From Pseudarthrobacter sp. (GTDB lineage: Bacteria; Actinomycetota; Actinomycetes; Actinomycetales; Micrococcaceae), in the NCBI GenBank assembly GCA_013362385.1, contig JABFWC010000301.1:1-5106 (forward strand): a stretch of DNA of 5,106 nucleotides, written 5' to 3'. Both the position numbers and the translations under genes were made by a program. A model generated the notes under the pieces. The model worked only from the letters and a program-made list of their open reading frames with translations. It did no database searches and was not told where the DNA came from. This document shows, one piece after another, positions 1 through 5,106 of this stretch. How positions within the stretch are numbered: the first letter of the stretch is position 1; each line of letters starts with the position of its first letter.

Positions 1-982
1 CGAAGACTCCCGGGACGCCTGGCGGGCCTGCGACGTCCTCGGCATCCCCTACTACGTCTGGGATTTTTCGGAGCGGTTCAAGGAAGACGTGGTCCAGGAC
101 TTCATCGATGAATACGCTGCCGGACGTACGCCCAACCCCTGCATGCGCTGCAACGAGCGCATCAAGTTCGCCGCCCTGCTGGAGAAGGCCATCGCCCTGG
201 GCTTCGACGCTGTCTGCACCGGGCACTACGCGAAGGTCATCGAAGACGCCGACGGCAACCGCGAACTGCACCGAGCCTCTGACTGGGCAAAGGACCAGAG
301 CTACGTGCTTGGCGTCCTGACCCACGAGCAGCTCAAGCACTCCATGTTTCCGCTGGCCGACACCCCTTCCAAAGCCGAGGTGCGGGCGGAAGCCGAGCGC
401 CGCGGGCTGTCCGTGGCCAACAAGCCGGACAGCCACGACATCTGCTTCATTCCCGACGGCGACACCGCCGGTTGGCTGGCCGAGAAGATCGACATGACCA
501 CCGGCGACATTGTCGACGAGTCCGGCGCCAAGGTAGGCGAACACCCGGGGGCGAACGCGTTCACCGTCGGCCAGCGCCGGGGGCTCAAGCTGGGAACCCC
601 GGCGGCCGACGGCAAGCCGCGGTTCGTCCTGGAGATCCGCCCCAAGGAAAACAAGGTGGTGGTTGGTCCCGAGGCGCTCCTGGCCATCGATGAGATCCGT
701 GGGATCAAGGTGTCCTGGGCCGGGCTGCCCATCGCCGAGGTGGACACGGGCGCGGAGTTTGACTGCTACGCGCAGGTGCGCGCGCACGGAGACCCCGTTC
801 CGGCCACGGCCCGGATGGAGGCGCCTGCGGAAGGGGATGCCGCCGGCCAGCTCGTGGTCCGGCTGGTGGCTCCGTTGCGGGGAGTGGCTCCCGGCCAGAC
901 CGTGGTCCTCTACCAAGGAAGCCGCGTCCTCGGCCAGGCGACCATCGACGCCGCCCGCTCACTGCAGCGCGCCGCCCTGTAA
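1..982 (+). CDS. mnmA: tRNA-specific 2-thiouridylase MnmA (5' partial)
   Basis: This cytoplasmic enzyme activates U34 of Lys, Glu and Gln tRNAs with ATP and replaces the 2-oxygen with sulfur (s2U34). The first complete codon is at position 2 and the stop is TAA at 980-982, giving 326 visible residues. The family is about 360-380 residues long, so roughly 40-50 N-terminal residues, including the ATP-binding SGGVDSS PP-loop, lie upstream. Visible hallmarks are [16 protein letters not shown] (around codons 41-56, with the conserved catalytic-region cysteine in RCN at 149-151), [17 protein letters not shown], the second conserved cysteine in [11 protein letters not shown] (TGC at 443-445), and [12 protein letters not shown]. 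The C-terminal beta-barrel domain ends in the typical [19 protein letters not shown]. The GTG at position 89 is an internal valine codon and not the start, because the homologous frame runs unbroken to the window edge. The identification is very secure. Confidence 0.97.
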   Translation, partial: EDSRDAWRACDVLGIPYYVWDFSERFKEDVVQDFIDEYAAGRTPNPCMRCNERIKFAALLEKAIALGFDAVCTGHYAKVIEDADGNRELHRASDWAKDQSYVLGVLTHEQLKHSMFPLADTPSKAEVRAEAERRGLSVANKPDSHDICFIPDGDTAGWLAEKIDMTTGDIVDESGAKVGEHPGANAFTVGQRRGLKLGTPAADGKPRFVLEIRPKENKVVVGPEALLAIDEIRGIKVSWAGLPIAEVDTGAEFDCYAQVRAHGDPVPATARMEAPAEGDAAGQLVVRLVAPLRGVAPGQTVVLYQGSRVLGQATIDAARSLQRAAL

Positions 983-1016
983 CCCCTAAAGCCCAGATAA
1001 CCCCTAAAGACCCAGA
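980..1016. repeat. Imperfect tandem duplication spanning the mnmA stop codon
   Basis: Two adjacent near-identical units are visible: TAACCCCTAAAGCCCAGA at 980-997 and the same sequence with one extra A after AAAG at 998-1016. The first three bases of unit 1 are the mnmA stop codon. The second TAA (998-1000) is 18 bases later and therefore in the same frame, so it would act as a backup stop after the codons CCC CTA AAG CCC AGA. This most likely arose by slippage or unequal duplication. No function is needed to explain it. Confidence 0.8.
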
Positions 1017-1048
1017 ACCGATCCGGATATCCGCCGGGGCGGCTCTTT
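1015..1048 (+). terminator. Probable mnmA transcription terminator
   Basis: The left arm at 1015-1026 pairs with the right arm at 1034-1045 across a 7-base loop (1027-1033). There are nine Watson-Crick pairs, one G-U pair and two mismatches over 12 positions. TTT follows directly at 1046-1048. It begins 33 bases after the mnmA stop. The short T-tract and imperfect stem make it a moderate call, but weak tails are common in high-GC actinobacteria. A shorter alternative hairpin (GCCG/CGGC, 1033-1043) overlaps it. Confidence 0.5.
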
Positions 1049-1097
1049 GGCATGCCTCTTCGCGGCATTACCCGGCGGGAGCCGGCGGCCGGAAATA

Positions 1098-1123
1098 AAT
1101 TTTGTGTTTCAACTCACTAAATT
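1098..1123. promoter_or_regulatory. 26-bp palindromic operator candidate, CRP/GlxR-like
   Basis: The site has the symmetric form AATTT-n-GTG-n8-CAC-n-AAATT, centred between 1110 and 1111. The inner part reads TGTGT-n6-TCACT (1103-1118), which matches the CRP-type consensus TGTGA-n6-TCACA at 8 of 10 specified bases. Nine of 13 symmetric position pairs are complementary. It lies in an AT-rich island within otherwise GC-rich DNA, about 130 bases upstream of the start of the binding-protein gene, where a transcriptional regulator would bind. CRP/GlxR proteins are cAMP-responsive regulators of carbon and nutrient genes in actinobacteria. Its outer arms (AATTT/AAATT) differ from the CRP consensus, so another dimeric regulator is possible. 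Confidence 0.45.
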
Positions 1124-1150
1124 GGCCGTCCTGAGGGCTGACTCTCTGAT
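1122..1150 (+). promoter_or_regulatory. Weak sigma70-type promoter candidate for the transporter operon
   Basis: TTGGCC at 1122-1127 (4 of 6 to the -35 consensus) is separated by 17 bases from TCTGAT at 1145-1150 (4 of 6 to the -10 consensus). Transcription would begin near 1157, just before the leader hairpin. The -35 overlaps the right edge of the palindrome at 1098-1123, whose centre would lie at about -46. Both boxes are poor, which would suit an activator-dependent promoter, but such partial matches also arise by chance. An alternative is TAAATT at 1118-1123 acting as a -10, in which case the palindrome would be a repressor site. Confidence 0.25.
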
Positions 1151-1170
1151 TGAATCTACGCATCAGCACT

Positions 1171-1212
1171 GCGGGCAGGCAGGCGGGCGAACATGCCCGC
1201 CTGCCGGCACGC
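1171..1212 (+). promoter_or_regulatory. Large GC-rich stem-loop in the leader of the binding-protein gene
   Basis: GGCAGGCGGGC at 1178-1188 and GCCCGCCTGCC at 1195-1205 form a perfect 11-bp stem with a 6-base loop (GAACAT, 1189-1194). Pairing continues outward to 1171/1212 with two mismatches, giving 16 paired positions of 18. The structure ends 28 bases before the start codon and 15 bases before the Shine-Dalgarno, so it leaves the ribosome binding site free. There is no T-tract after it, so it is not a classical terminator. It could stabilise the mRNA 5' end, act in attenuation, or be a protein-binding palindrome in the DNA. The structure is seen directly; its role is inferred. Confidence 0.55.
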
Positions 1213-1227
1213 GCGTATTCATCGAAC

Positions 1228-1233
1228 AGAAGG
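1228..1233 (+). promoter_or_regulatory. Ribosome binding site that fixes the start of the binding-protein gene
   Basis: AGAAGG lies seven bases upstream of ATG 1241, which is near-ideal spacing. The in-frame upstream ATG at 1193 has no comparable sequence and sits in the loop of the hairpin, so this site decides for 1241. Confidence 0.8.
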
Positions 1234-1240
1234 CTCAAAG

Positions 1241-2875
1241 ATGATCAAGAGCTCAACAAACCTGCACCGCGCCATCGCGCTCGCAGGAATTTCCGCCCTC
1301 GCCCTGACAGCCTGCACCGGGCCCTCGGGTGGCGGCGGAACGTCCACCGGCAGCGCCGGCGGTGGCGCCATCACCTTCGGGACCACGGACAAGGTCGTAA
1401 CCCTCGACCCCGCCGGCTCCTACGACGCAGGCTCCTTCCTGGTGATGAACCAGGTCTACCCCTTCCTGATGAACTCCAAGCCGGGTTCGGCCGAAGCCAG
1501 CCCCGACATCGCCGAGTCCGCTTCCTTTACGGCCCCCACCGAATTCACGGTGAAGCTCAAGCCCAACCTGAAGTTCGCCAACGGCCATGCGCTGACCGCT
1601 TCGGACGTGAAGTTCTCCTACGACCGCGTGATGAAGATCAAGGACCCCAACGGTCCGGCGTCCCTGCTGTCCAACCTCACGTCGGTCGCGGCCAAGGACG
1701 ACACCACCGTGGTGTTCACCCTCAAGGCCGCCAATGACCAGGTGTTCCCCAGCGTGCTCGGCACCAACACGGGACCCATCGTTGACGAGGAAGTCTTCCC
1801 GGCGGACAAGATCATGAGCGATGAGGACATCGTCGCCGCGAAACCGTTCGCCGGTCCGTACACCATCGATTCCTACAAGAAGAACGAACTCGTCAGCCTC
1901 AAGAGCAACCCGGACTACAACGGCCTGCTGGGCAAGCCCGCCAATGACAGCGCCGTCATCAAGTACTACGCCGATTCCAACAACCTGAAGCTGGACGTCC
2001 AGGGCGGAAACATCGACGTTGCCGGCCGCAGCCTCACCGCCACGGACGCGGCGGACCTTGGGAAGGACTCGAAGGTCAAGGTCTACAAGGGCCCTGGCGG
2101 CGAGCTGCGCTACATCGTCTTCAACTTCGACACCATGCCGTTCGGCGCCAAGACCCCGGAGGCCAATCCGGCCAAGGCCCTCGCCGTCCGCCAGGCCATG
2201 GCGGACATCGTGGACCGGCAGGCCATCTCGGACCAGGTGTACAAGGGAACCTACGTACCGGCGTACTCCGTGGTCGCGGACGGGCTGCCCGGGGCCACCC
2301 AGCCGATGAAGGAAATGTACGGCGACGGCACCGGCAAGCCCAGCCTGGACAAGGCGAAGAAGGCCCTCAGCGATGCCGGCGTCACCGGTCCGGTCAACGT
2401 GAAGCTGCAGTACAACCCGGACCACTACGGCAAGTCCTCCGGCGACGAATACGCCATGGTCAAGGAGCAGCTGGAGAAGTCCGGCCTGTTCACCGTGGAC
2501 CTGCAGTCCACCGAATGGGTGACGTACTCCAAGGCGCGCACCGCCGACGCCTACCCCGTGTACCAGCTGGGCTGGTTCCCGGACTACTCGGACGCGGACA
2601 ACTACCTCACGCCCTTCTTCATCCCGGGCAACTTCCTCAAGAACCACTACGAAAACCCGGCAGTCACGGACCTGGTCCAGAAGCAGCTGACCACCCCGGA
2701 TAAGACCGAACGCAACAAGCTGCTCGGCGAGGTGCAGTCCGCGGTCGCGAAGGACCTTTCGACGCTGCCGCTGCTCCAGGGTGCGCAGCTGCTGGTCGCC
2801 GGATCGGACGTCAAGGGCGTCGAAAAGACCCTTGACCCGTCGTTCAAGACCCGGCTCGGCGTCCTGTCCAAGTAA
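1241..2875 (+). CDS. Peptide-type ABC transporter substrate-binding lipoprotein (SBP_bac_5 family)
   Basis: This extracytoplasmic receptor is expected to deliver a peptide-like substrate to the permeases encoded downstream. It has 544 residues, a normal length for the family. Residues 1-24 form a lipoprotein signal peptide: a basic N-region (K3, H9, R10), a hydrophobic core (residues 11-22) and the lipobox LTAC, with Cys25 as the lipid-modified residue and the only cysteine in the protein. A Gly/Ser/Thr-rich tether follows (26-43), then the mature fold beginning ITFGTTDKVVTLDPA. Family signatures include TASDVKFSYDRVMK (119-132), AVRQAMADIVDRQAIS (315-330) and GWFPDYSDADNYLTPFF (444-460), the conserved motif of the dipeptide/oligopeptide class. 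ATG 1241 is chosen for its Shine-Dalgarno and for the correctly placed signal peptide; starting at ATG 1193 would add 16 residues ahead of it. The substrate cannot be read from the sequence: di- or oligopeptides are most likely, but nickel, opines and glycosides are bound by relatives. Confidence 0.95.
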   Translation: MIKSSTNLHRAIALAGISALALTACTGPSGGGGTSTGSAGGGAITFGTTDKVVTLDPAGSYDAGSFLVMNQVYPFLMNSKPGSAEASPDIAESASFTAPTEFTVKLKPNLKFANGHALTASDVKFSYDRVMKIKDPNGPASLLSNLTSVAAKDDTTVVFTLKAANDQVFPSVLGTNTGPIVDEEVFPADKIMSDEDIVAAKPFAGPYTIDSYKKNELVSLKSNPDYNGLLGKPANDSAVIKYYADSNNLKLDVQGGNIDVAGRSLTATDAADLGKDSKVKVYKGPGGELRYIVFNFDTMPFGAKTPEANPAKALAVRQAMADIVDRQAISDQVYKGTYVPAYSVVADGLPGATQPMKEMYGDGTGKPSLDKAKKALSDAGVTGPVNVKLQYNPDHYGKSSGDEYAMVKEQLEKSGLFTVDLQSTEWVTYSKARTADAYPVYQLGWFPDYSDADNYLTPFFIPGNFLKNHYENPAVTDLVQKQLTTPDKTERNKLLGEVQSAVAKDLSTLPLLQGAQLLVAGSDVKGVEKTLDPSFKTRLGVLSK

Positions 2876-2907
2876 GCAGTCCAACCCCATCGGGCTCTGA
2901 CCAGCCG

Positions 2908-2938
2908 GAGGCGGGACGCCGCAATGGCGTCCCGCCTC
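2908..2938 (+). terminator. Intercistronic stem-loop between binding protein and permease genes
   Basis: GAGGCGGGACGCC (2908-2920) and GGCGTCCCGCCTC (2926-2938) form a perfect 13-bp stem with a GCAAT loop. It starts 33 bases after the stop of the binding-protein gene and only TT follows, so the U-tract is minimal. In peptide-transporter operons such a structure commonly acts as a partial terminator or as a 3' stabiliser. Either would yield more binding protein than permease. Full termination is unlikely if the downstream permeases have no promoter of their own, and I see no convincing promoter in 2939-3002. Confidence 0.65.
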
Positions 2939-2951
2939 TTGCAGGTCACCG

Positions 2952-2975
2952 GCCAGCAACGAGGGGACTGCTGGC
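2952..2975 (+). repeat. Short inverted repeat upstream of the first permease gene
   Basis: GCCAGCA (2952-2958) and TGCTGGC (2969-2975) are perfectly complementary across a 10-base loop that carries GAGGGG (2961-2966). The loop sequence resembles a Shine-Dalgarno but no start codon lies at a usable distance. A second possible pairing, AGCAGTCC (2875-2882) with GGACTGCT (2965-2972), shares bases with this stem and would enclose the 13-bp hairpin. Chance occurrence is plausible at this length. Confidence 0.35.
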
Positions 2976-3002
2976 TCCCGGCCACCACGAATCCAGGTAC
3001 CG

Positions 3003-4091
3003 ATGACATCTTTGATCGACGCGCCTCCCAGCGACGCTGACTCACTCCTTCCGGCCAAGAAAAAAGCAGGCGGAGGACTGGGCCAATACATCCTGGTCCG
3101 CTTCCTGCTGATCTTCCCTACAATCCTTATCCTCGTCACCATGGTGTTCTTCCTCATGAGGATCACCGGTGACCCCATCACCGCGGCCATGGGCGGCAGG
3201 CTGCCCCCCGACCAGCTGCAGGAGCGCATCCATGCCGCCGGCTACGACCGGCCGCTGATGGTGCAGTACGTCGAATACCTGGGCCAGCTGGCCACCGGGG
3301 ACTTCGGCACGACGCTCTCGGACAACCGCAAGGTCACCGAAATGCTCACCACGTACGGCGCCGCCACCCTGGAGCTGTCCATCAACGCCCTCATCGTGGC
3401 GCTGCTGGTGGGCATCCCGCTGGGCATGCTTGCTGCGCAGCGGCGCGACCACCTGCCGGACGCCGTGCTCCGGATCCTCGCCATCCTCTTCTACGCAACC
3501 CCGGTCTTCTTCGCCGGTATGCTCCTCAAACTGCTCTTCTCGGTCTGGCTGCACTGGCTCCCGGTCGCCGGCCGCGCAGGAACCCGGACCGAGTTGTCCC
3601 TGACCTCACTGCAGGCGCCGACAGGCATCTACTGGCTGGATGCCCTGCGCAGCGGCAACACGGCCGCCTTCAGCGATGTGGTGTCCCACGCCGTCCTGCC
3701 CGCCCTGGCCCTCGGCCTGCTGACCGCCGGCGTCTTCCTCCGGCTGGTCCGCACCAACGTCATCGGCACGCTCGGCAAGGACTACGTCGAGGCCGGCCGT
3801 TCACGTGGCGTCAGCGAATTCCGGCTCGTCACCAAACATGCCTACAAACCGGCACTGATCCCCATCATCACCGTCATGGGCCTGCAGATCGCGGTGATGC
3901 TTGGCGGAGCCGTGCTGACTGAGAAGACCTTCGAGTGGAAAGGCCTGGGGTTCCAGCTGGCCAACTACCTCACCGCCCGCGACTTCGTGGCGGTCCAGGG
4001 CATCGTGGTGCTGCTGGCAGTCATCGTTGCCGTCACCAACTTCATCGTGGACATCATCGCCGCGCTGATCGACCCCCGAGTGAGGTACTGA
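3003..4091 (+). CDS. Peptide-type ABC transporter permease, DppB/OppB family
   Basis: This is the first inner-membrane subunit of the importer. The 362 residues show the DppB/OppB architecture: a soluble N-terminus (1-26), TM1 about 28-53 ending in the family motif RITGDPIT, a periplasmic domain with GDFGTTLSDNRKV (99-111), then segments near 122-144, 156-181, 229-250, 287-307 and 330-353. The cytoplasmic EAA loop that couples to the ATPase is DYVEAGRSRGVSEFRLVTKH (260-279), followed by KPALIP. TEKTFEWKGLG (306-316) and the C-terminal DPRVRY are also typical. There are no cysteines. The N-terminus is about 20 residues longer than the common family start. ATG 3003 is the first available start and has only a weak AGG (2995-2997) five bases upstream, so translation initiation may be modest compared with the binding protein. 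Its stop is separated by one base from the start of the next permease, indicating a shared transcript. The family is certain; the substrate is unknown. Confidence 0.95.
   Translation: MTSLIDAPPSDADSLLPAKKKAGGGLGQYILVRFLLIFPTILILVTMVFFLMRITGDPITAAMGGRLPPDQLQERIHAAGYDRPLMVQYVEYLGQLATGDFGTTLSDNRKVTEMLTTYGAATLELSINALIVALLVGIPLGMLAAQRRDHLPDAVLRILAILFYATPVFFAGMLLKLLFSVWLHWLPVAGRAGTRTELSLTSLQAPTGIYWLDALRSGNTAAFSDVVSHAVLPALALGLLTAGVFLRLVRTNVIGTLGKDYVEAGRSRGVSEFRLVTKHAYKPALIPIITVMGLQIAVMLGGAVLTEKTFEWKGLGFQLANYLTARDFVAVQGIVVLLAVIVAVTNFIVDIIAALIDPRVRY
4078..4085 (+). promoter_or_regulatory. Ribosome binding site of the second permease, inside the first
   Basis: GAGTGAGG encodes the last residues of the upstream permease and places GAGG seven bases before ATG 4093. 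The genes are separated by a single base, so translational coupling is likely. Confidence 0.7.
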
Positions 4092-4092
4092 C

Positions 4093-5106
4093 ATGGCTGC
4101 AGAAGCAACACTGGAACCGGTGGCCAACCCGCGGGCACCGTTCTTCCGGAGGCTGCCGGTTGTTTCCCATTTCAACAAGAGCGTGGGGCTGCAGCGCCTG
4201 ATGCTGGTGCTGGGGCTCGTCCTTACGAGCATCTTCCTGCTCACCGCGCTGGCCGCCCCGCTAATCGCCCCCTACGGCTTCGCCCAGCTATCCGACGCCG
4301 AAGGCAATTTCCCCACACAGCAGGCACCCGGCGGCAAACACCTCCTCGGCACCACCGTGGGTGGATACGACGTCCTGTCCCGCGTCATTTGGGGGACCCA
4401 GACGGCGCTGCTGGTCATCATCGTCGCCGTGGTGCTGTCCATTTTCGCCGGCGTCATCCTGGGCCTGGTGAGCGGCTACATCGGCGGCTGGCTGGACCGC
4501 ATCCTCGTGGTAGTGGCGGACGCCATCTACGCTTTCCCCTCGCTGCTGGTCGCCATCGTCATGGCCATCGTCATCAGCGGCGGCCAGTCCAGCCTGGTGG
4601 GCGGAATCATGGCCGCGGCCATTTCCATCACCGTCGTCTTCATCCCGCAGTACTTTCGGGTGATCAGGGCTGAGACCATCAGGCTGAAAGCCGAACCCTT
4701 CGTCGAGTCGGCCAAGGTGGTGGGCGCCTCGAACGTACGCATCATGACCCGCCACATCTACCGCAACGCCACACGCACCCTGCCGCTGATCTTCACCCTC
4801 AACGCCTCCGAAGCCATCCTGACCCTGGCAGGGCTGGGCTTCCTGGGCTTCGGCATTGAGCCAAGCTCAGCGGCCGAATGGGGTTTCGACCTCAACAAGG
4901 CGCTCGCGGACACCACCTCGGGCATCTGGTGGACCGGATTGTTCCCGGGCCTCGCCATCGTCTGGACAGTGCTCGGGCTGACGCTGGTCGGTGAAAGCAT
5001 CAACGACCTCAACGATCCGCGCCTCCGCGGCCGCAGGCGGTCCGCCGGGGGCACTTCCCCGGCGCCCGTCGGCACCGCGGCCATCACTGCAGACGTGAGG
5101 ACACCA
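4093..5106 (+). CDS. Peptide-type ABC transporter permease, DppC/OppC family (3' end open)
   Basis: This is the second inner-membrane subunit, expected to pair with the DppB-type protein. The frame stays open for 338 codons to the last base, with no stop in the window. The length is already at or above the family norm (about 280-330), so the true end is probably within a few codons. Features in order: an OppC-type N-terminal segment with TM1 (37-60, ending APLIAPYG), the family motif region HLLGTTVGGYDVLSRVIWG (83-101), then TM segments near 104-128, 143-163, 168-190, 230-253 and 282-302. The EAA coupling loop is FVESAKVVGASNVRIMTRHI (203-222). LAGLGFLGFGIEPSSAAEWG (245-264) and ESINDLNDPRLRG (301-313) are classical DppC signatures. 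The motif usually written GTDxxGRDVLSR is GTTVGGYDVLSR here. A 25-residue Ala/Gly/Pro-rich tail after DPRLRG is longer than usual. There are no cysteines. The start ATG 4093 follows the preceding stop by one base with a good Shine-Dalgarno. Confidence 0.95.
   Translation, partial: MAAEATLEPVANPRAPFFRRLPVVSHFNKSVGLQRLMLVLGLVLTSIFLLTALAAPLIAPYGFAQLSDAEGNFPTQQAPGGKHLLGTTVGGYDVLSRVIWGTQTALLVIIVAVVLSIFAGVILGLVSGYIGGWLDRILVVVADAIYAFPSLLVAIVMAIVISGGQSSLVGGIMAAAISITVVFIPQYFRVIRAETIRLKAEPFVESAKVVGASNVRIMTRHIYRNATRTLPLIFTLNASEAILTLAGLGFLGFGIEPSSAAEWGFDLNKALADTTSGIWWTGLFPGLAIVWTVLGLTLVGESINDLNDPRLRGRRRSAGGTSPAPVGTAAITADVRTP

Noticed and set aside
89..91. GTG as the mnmA start codon
   Set aside because: The same frame continues upstream with MnmA-like sequence ([22 protein letters not shown]) to the window edge, so this GTG is an internal valine.
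1072..1123. GC-rich inverted repeat CCGGC/GCCGG (1072-1085) followed by AT-rich DNA as a second terminator
   Set aside because: The stem is only 5 bp, the T-run is short and distant, and the AT-rich DNA is better explained by the operator palindrome.
1193..1240. Upstream in-frame ATG as the start of the binding-protein gene
   Set aside because: It lies in the hairpin loop with no Shine-Dalgarno and would add 16 polar residues in front of a normal lipoprotein signal peptide. ATG 1241 has AGAAGG at ideal spacing.
1047..1244. Possible 65-codon small ORF or leader peptide in the intergenic region
   Set aside because: Its only start is TTG with no ribosome binding site. It crosses the palindrome and hairpin and shows no recognisable motif, signal peptide or run of regulatory codons.
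1253..3229. Open minus-strand frame of 658 codons opposite the binding-protein gene
   Set aside because: It is a composition shadow. It overlaps a convincing lipoprotein gene, crosses its terminator and runs into the permease, its protein is a low-complexity mix of Val, Arg, Gly, His and Asp without any family motif, and it has no plausible ribosome binding site.
4288..4755. Minus-strand frame opposite the second permease, rich in His and Asp
   Set aside because: The His/Asp richness is the complement of the Ile/Val/Met codons (ATC, GTC, ATG) of the membrane segments on the + strand.
1..5106. CRISPR arrays, tRNA or rRNA genes, insertion sequences, phage or defence genes
   Set aside because: No regularly spaced repeats, tRNA-like cloverleaf, transposase motif or terminal inverted repeats were seen. 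Coding style is uniform across the four genes, with no sign of recent transfer.

Overview
The window looks like ordinary chromosome from a high-GC actinobacterium. The coding sequence is strongly G/C-biased at third codon positions, the genes are close-packed and co-directional, and the proteins have an actinobacterial flavour. An Arthrobacter-like member of the Micrococcaceae is my best guess, but that is an inference from sequence style and not a database result. All four genes are on the + strand.

Layout. Positions 1-982 hold the 3' nine-tenths of mnmA, the tRNA 2-thiouridylase; its N-terminal PP-loop lies upstream of the window. Positions 983-1240 are a 258-base intergenic region. It contains an imperfect tandem duplication that includes the mnmA stop codon, a probable mnmA terminator, an AT-rich island with a 26-bp interrupted palindrome resembling a CRP/GlxR-type operator, a weak promoter candidate, a large GC-rich leader hairpin, and a good ribosome binding site. 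Positions 1241-2875 encode a lipoprotein of the family 5 (peptide/nickel/opine) solute-binding proteins. Positions 2876-3002 are an intercistronic spacer with a perfect 13-bp stem-loop. Positions 3003-4091 encode a DppB/OppB-type permease. Positions 4093-5106 encode a DppC/OppC-type permease that is still open at the window edge and has no stop codon here.

How the genes work together. The last three genes form the front half of a peptide-type ABC importer operon: a lipid-anchored binding protein captures the substrate outside the membrane, and the two permeases form the transmembrane channel. Both permeases carry the cytoplasmic EAA loop that docks with ATPases. The ATPase genes (DppD/DppF-like) are not in the window and are expected immediately downstream, because a Shine-Dalgarno-like GTGAGG sits six bases before the window end. 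mnmA appears to be a separate transcription unit.

I do not see a previously undescribed system. The points most worth a second look are regulatory: the palindromic operator candidate, the leader hairpin upstream of the binding-protein gene, and the stem-loop separating the binding-protein gene from the permeases. The long minus-strand reading frames opposite these genes are composition shadows and are not annotated.
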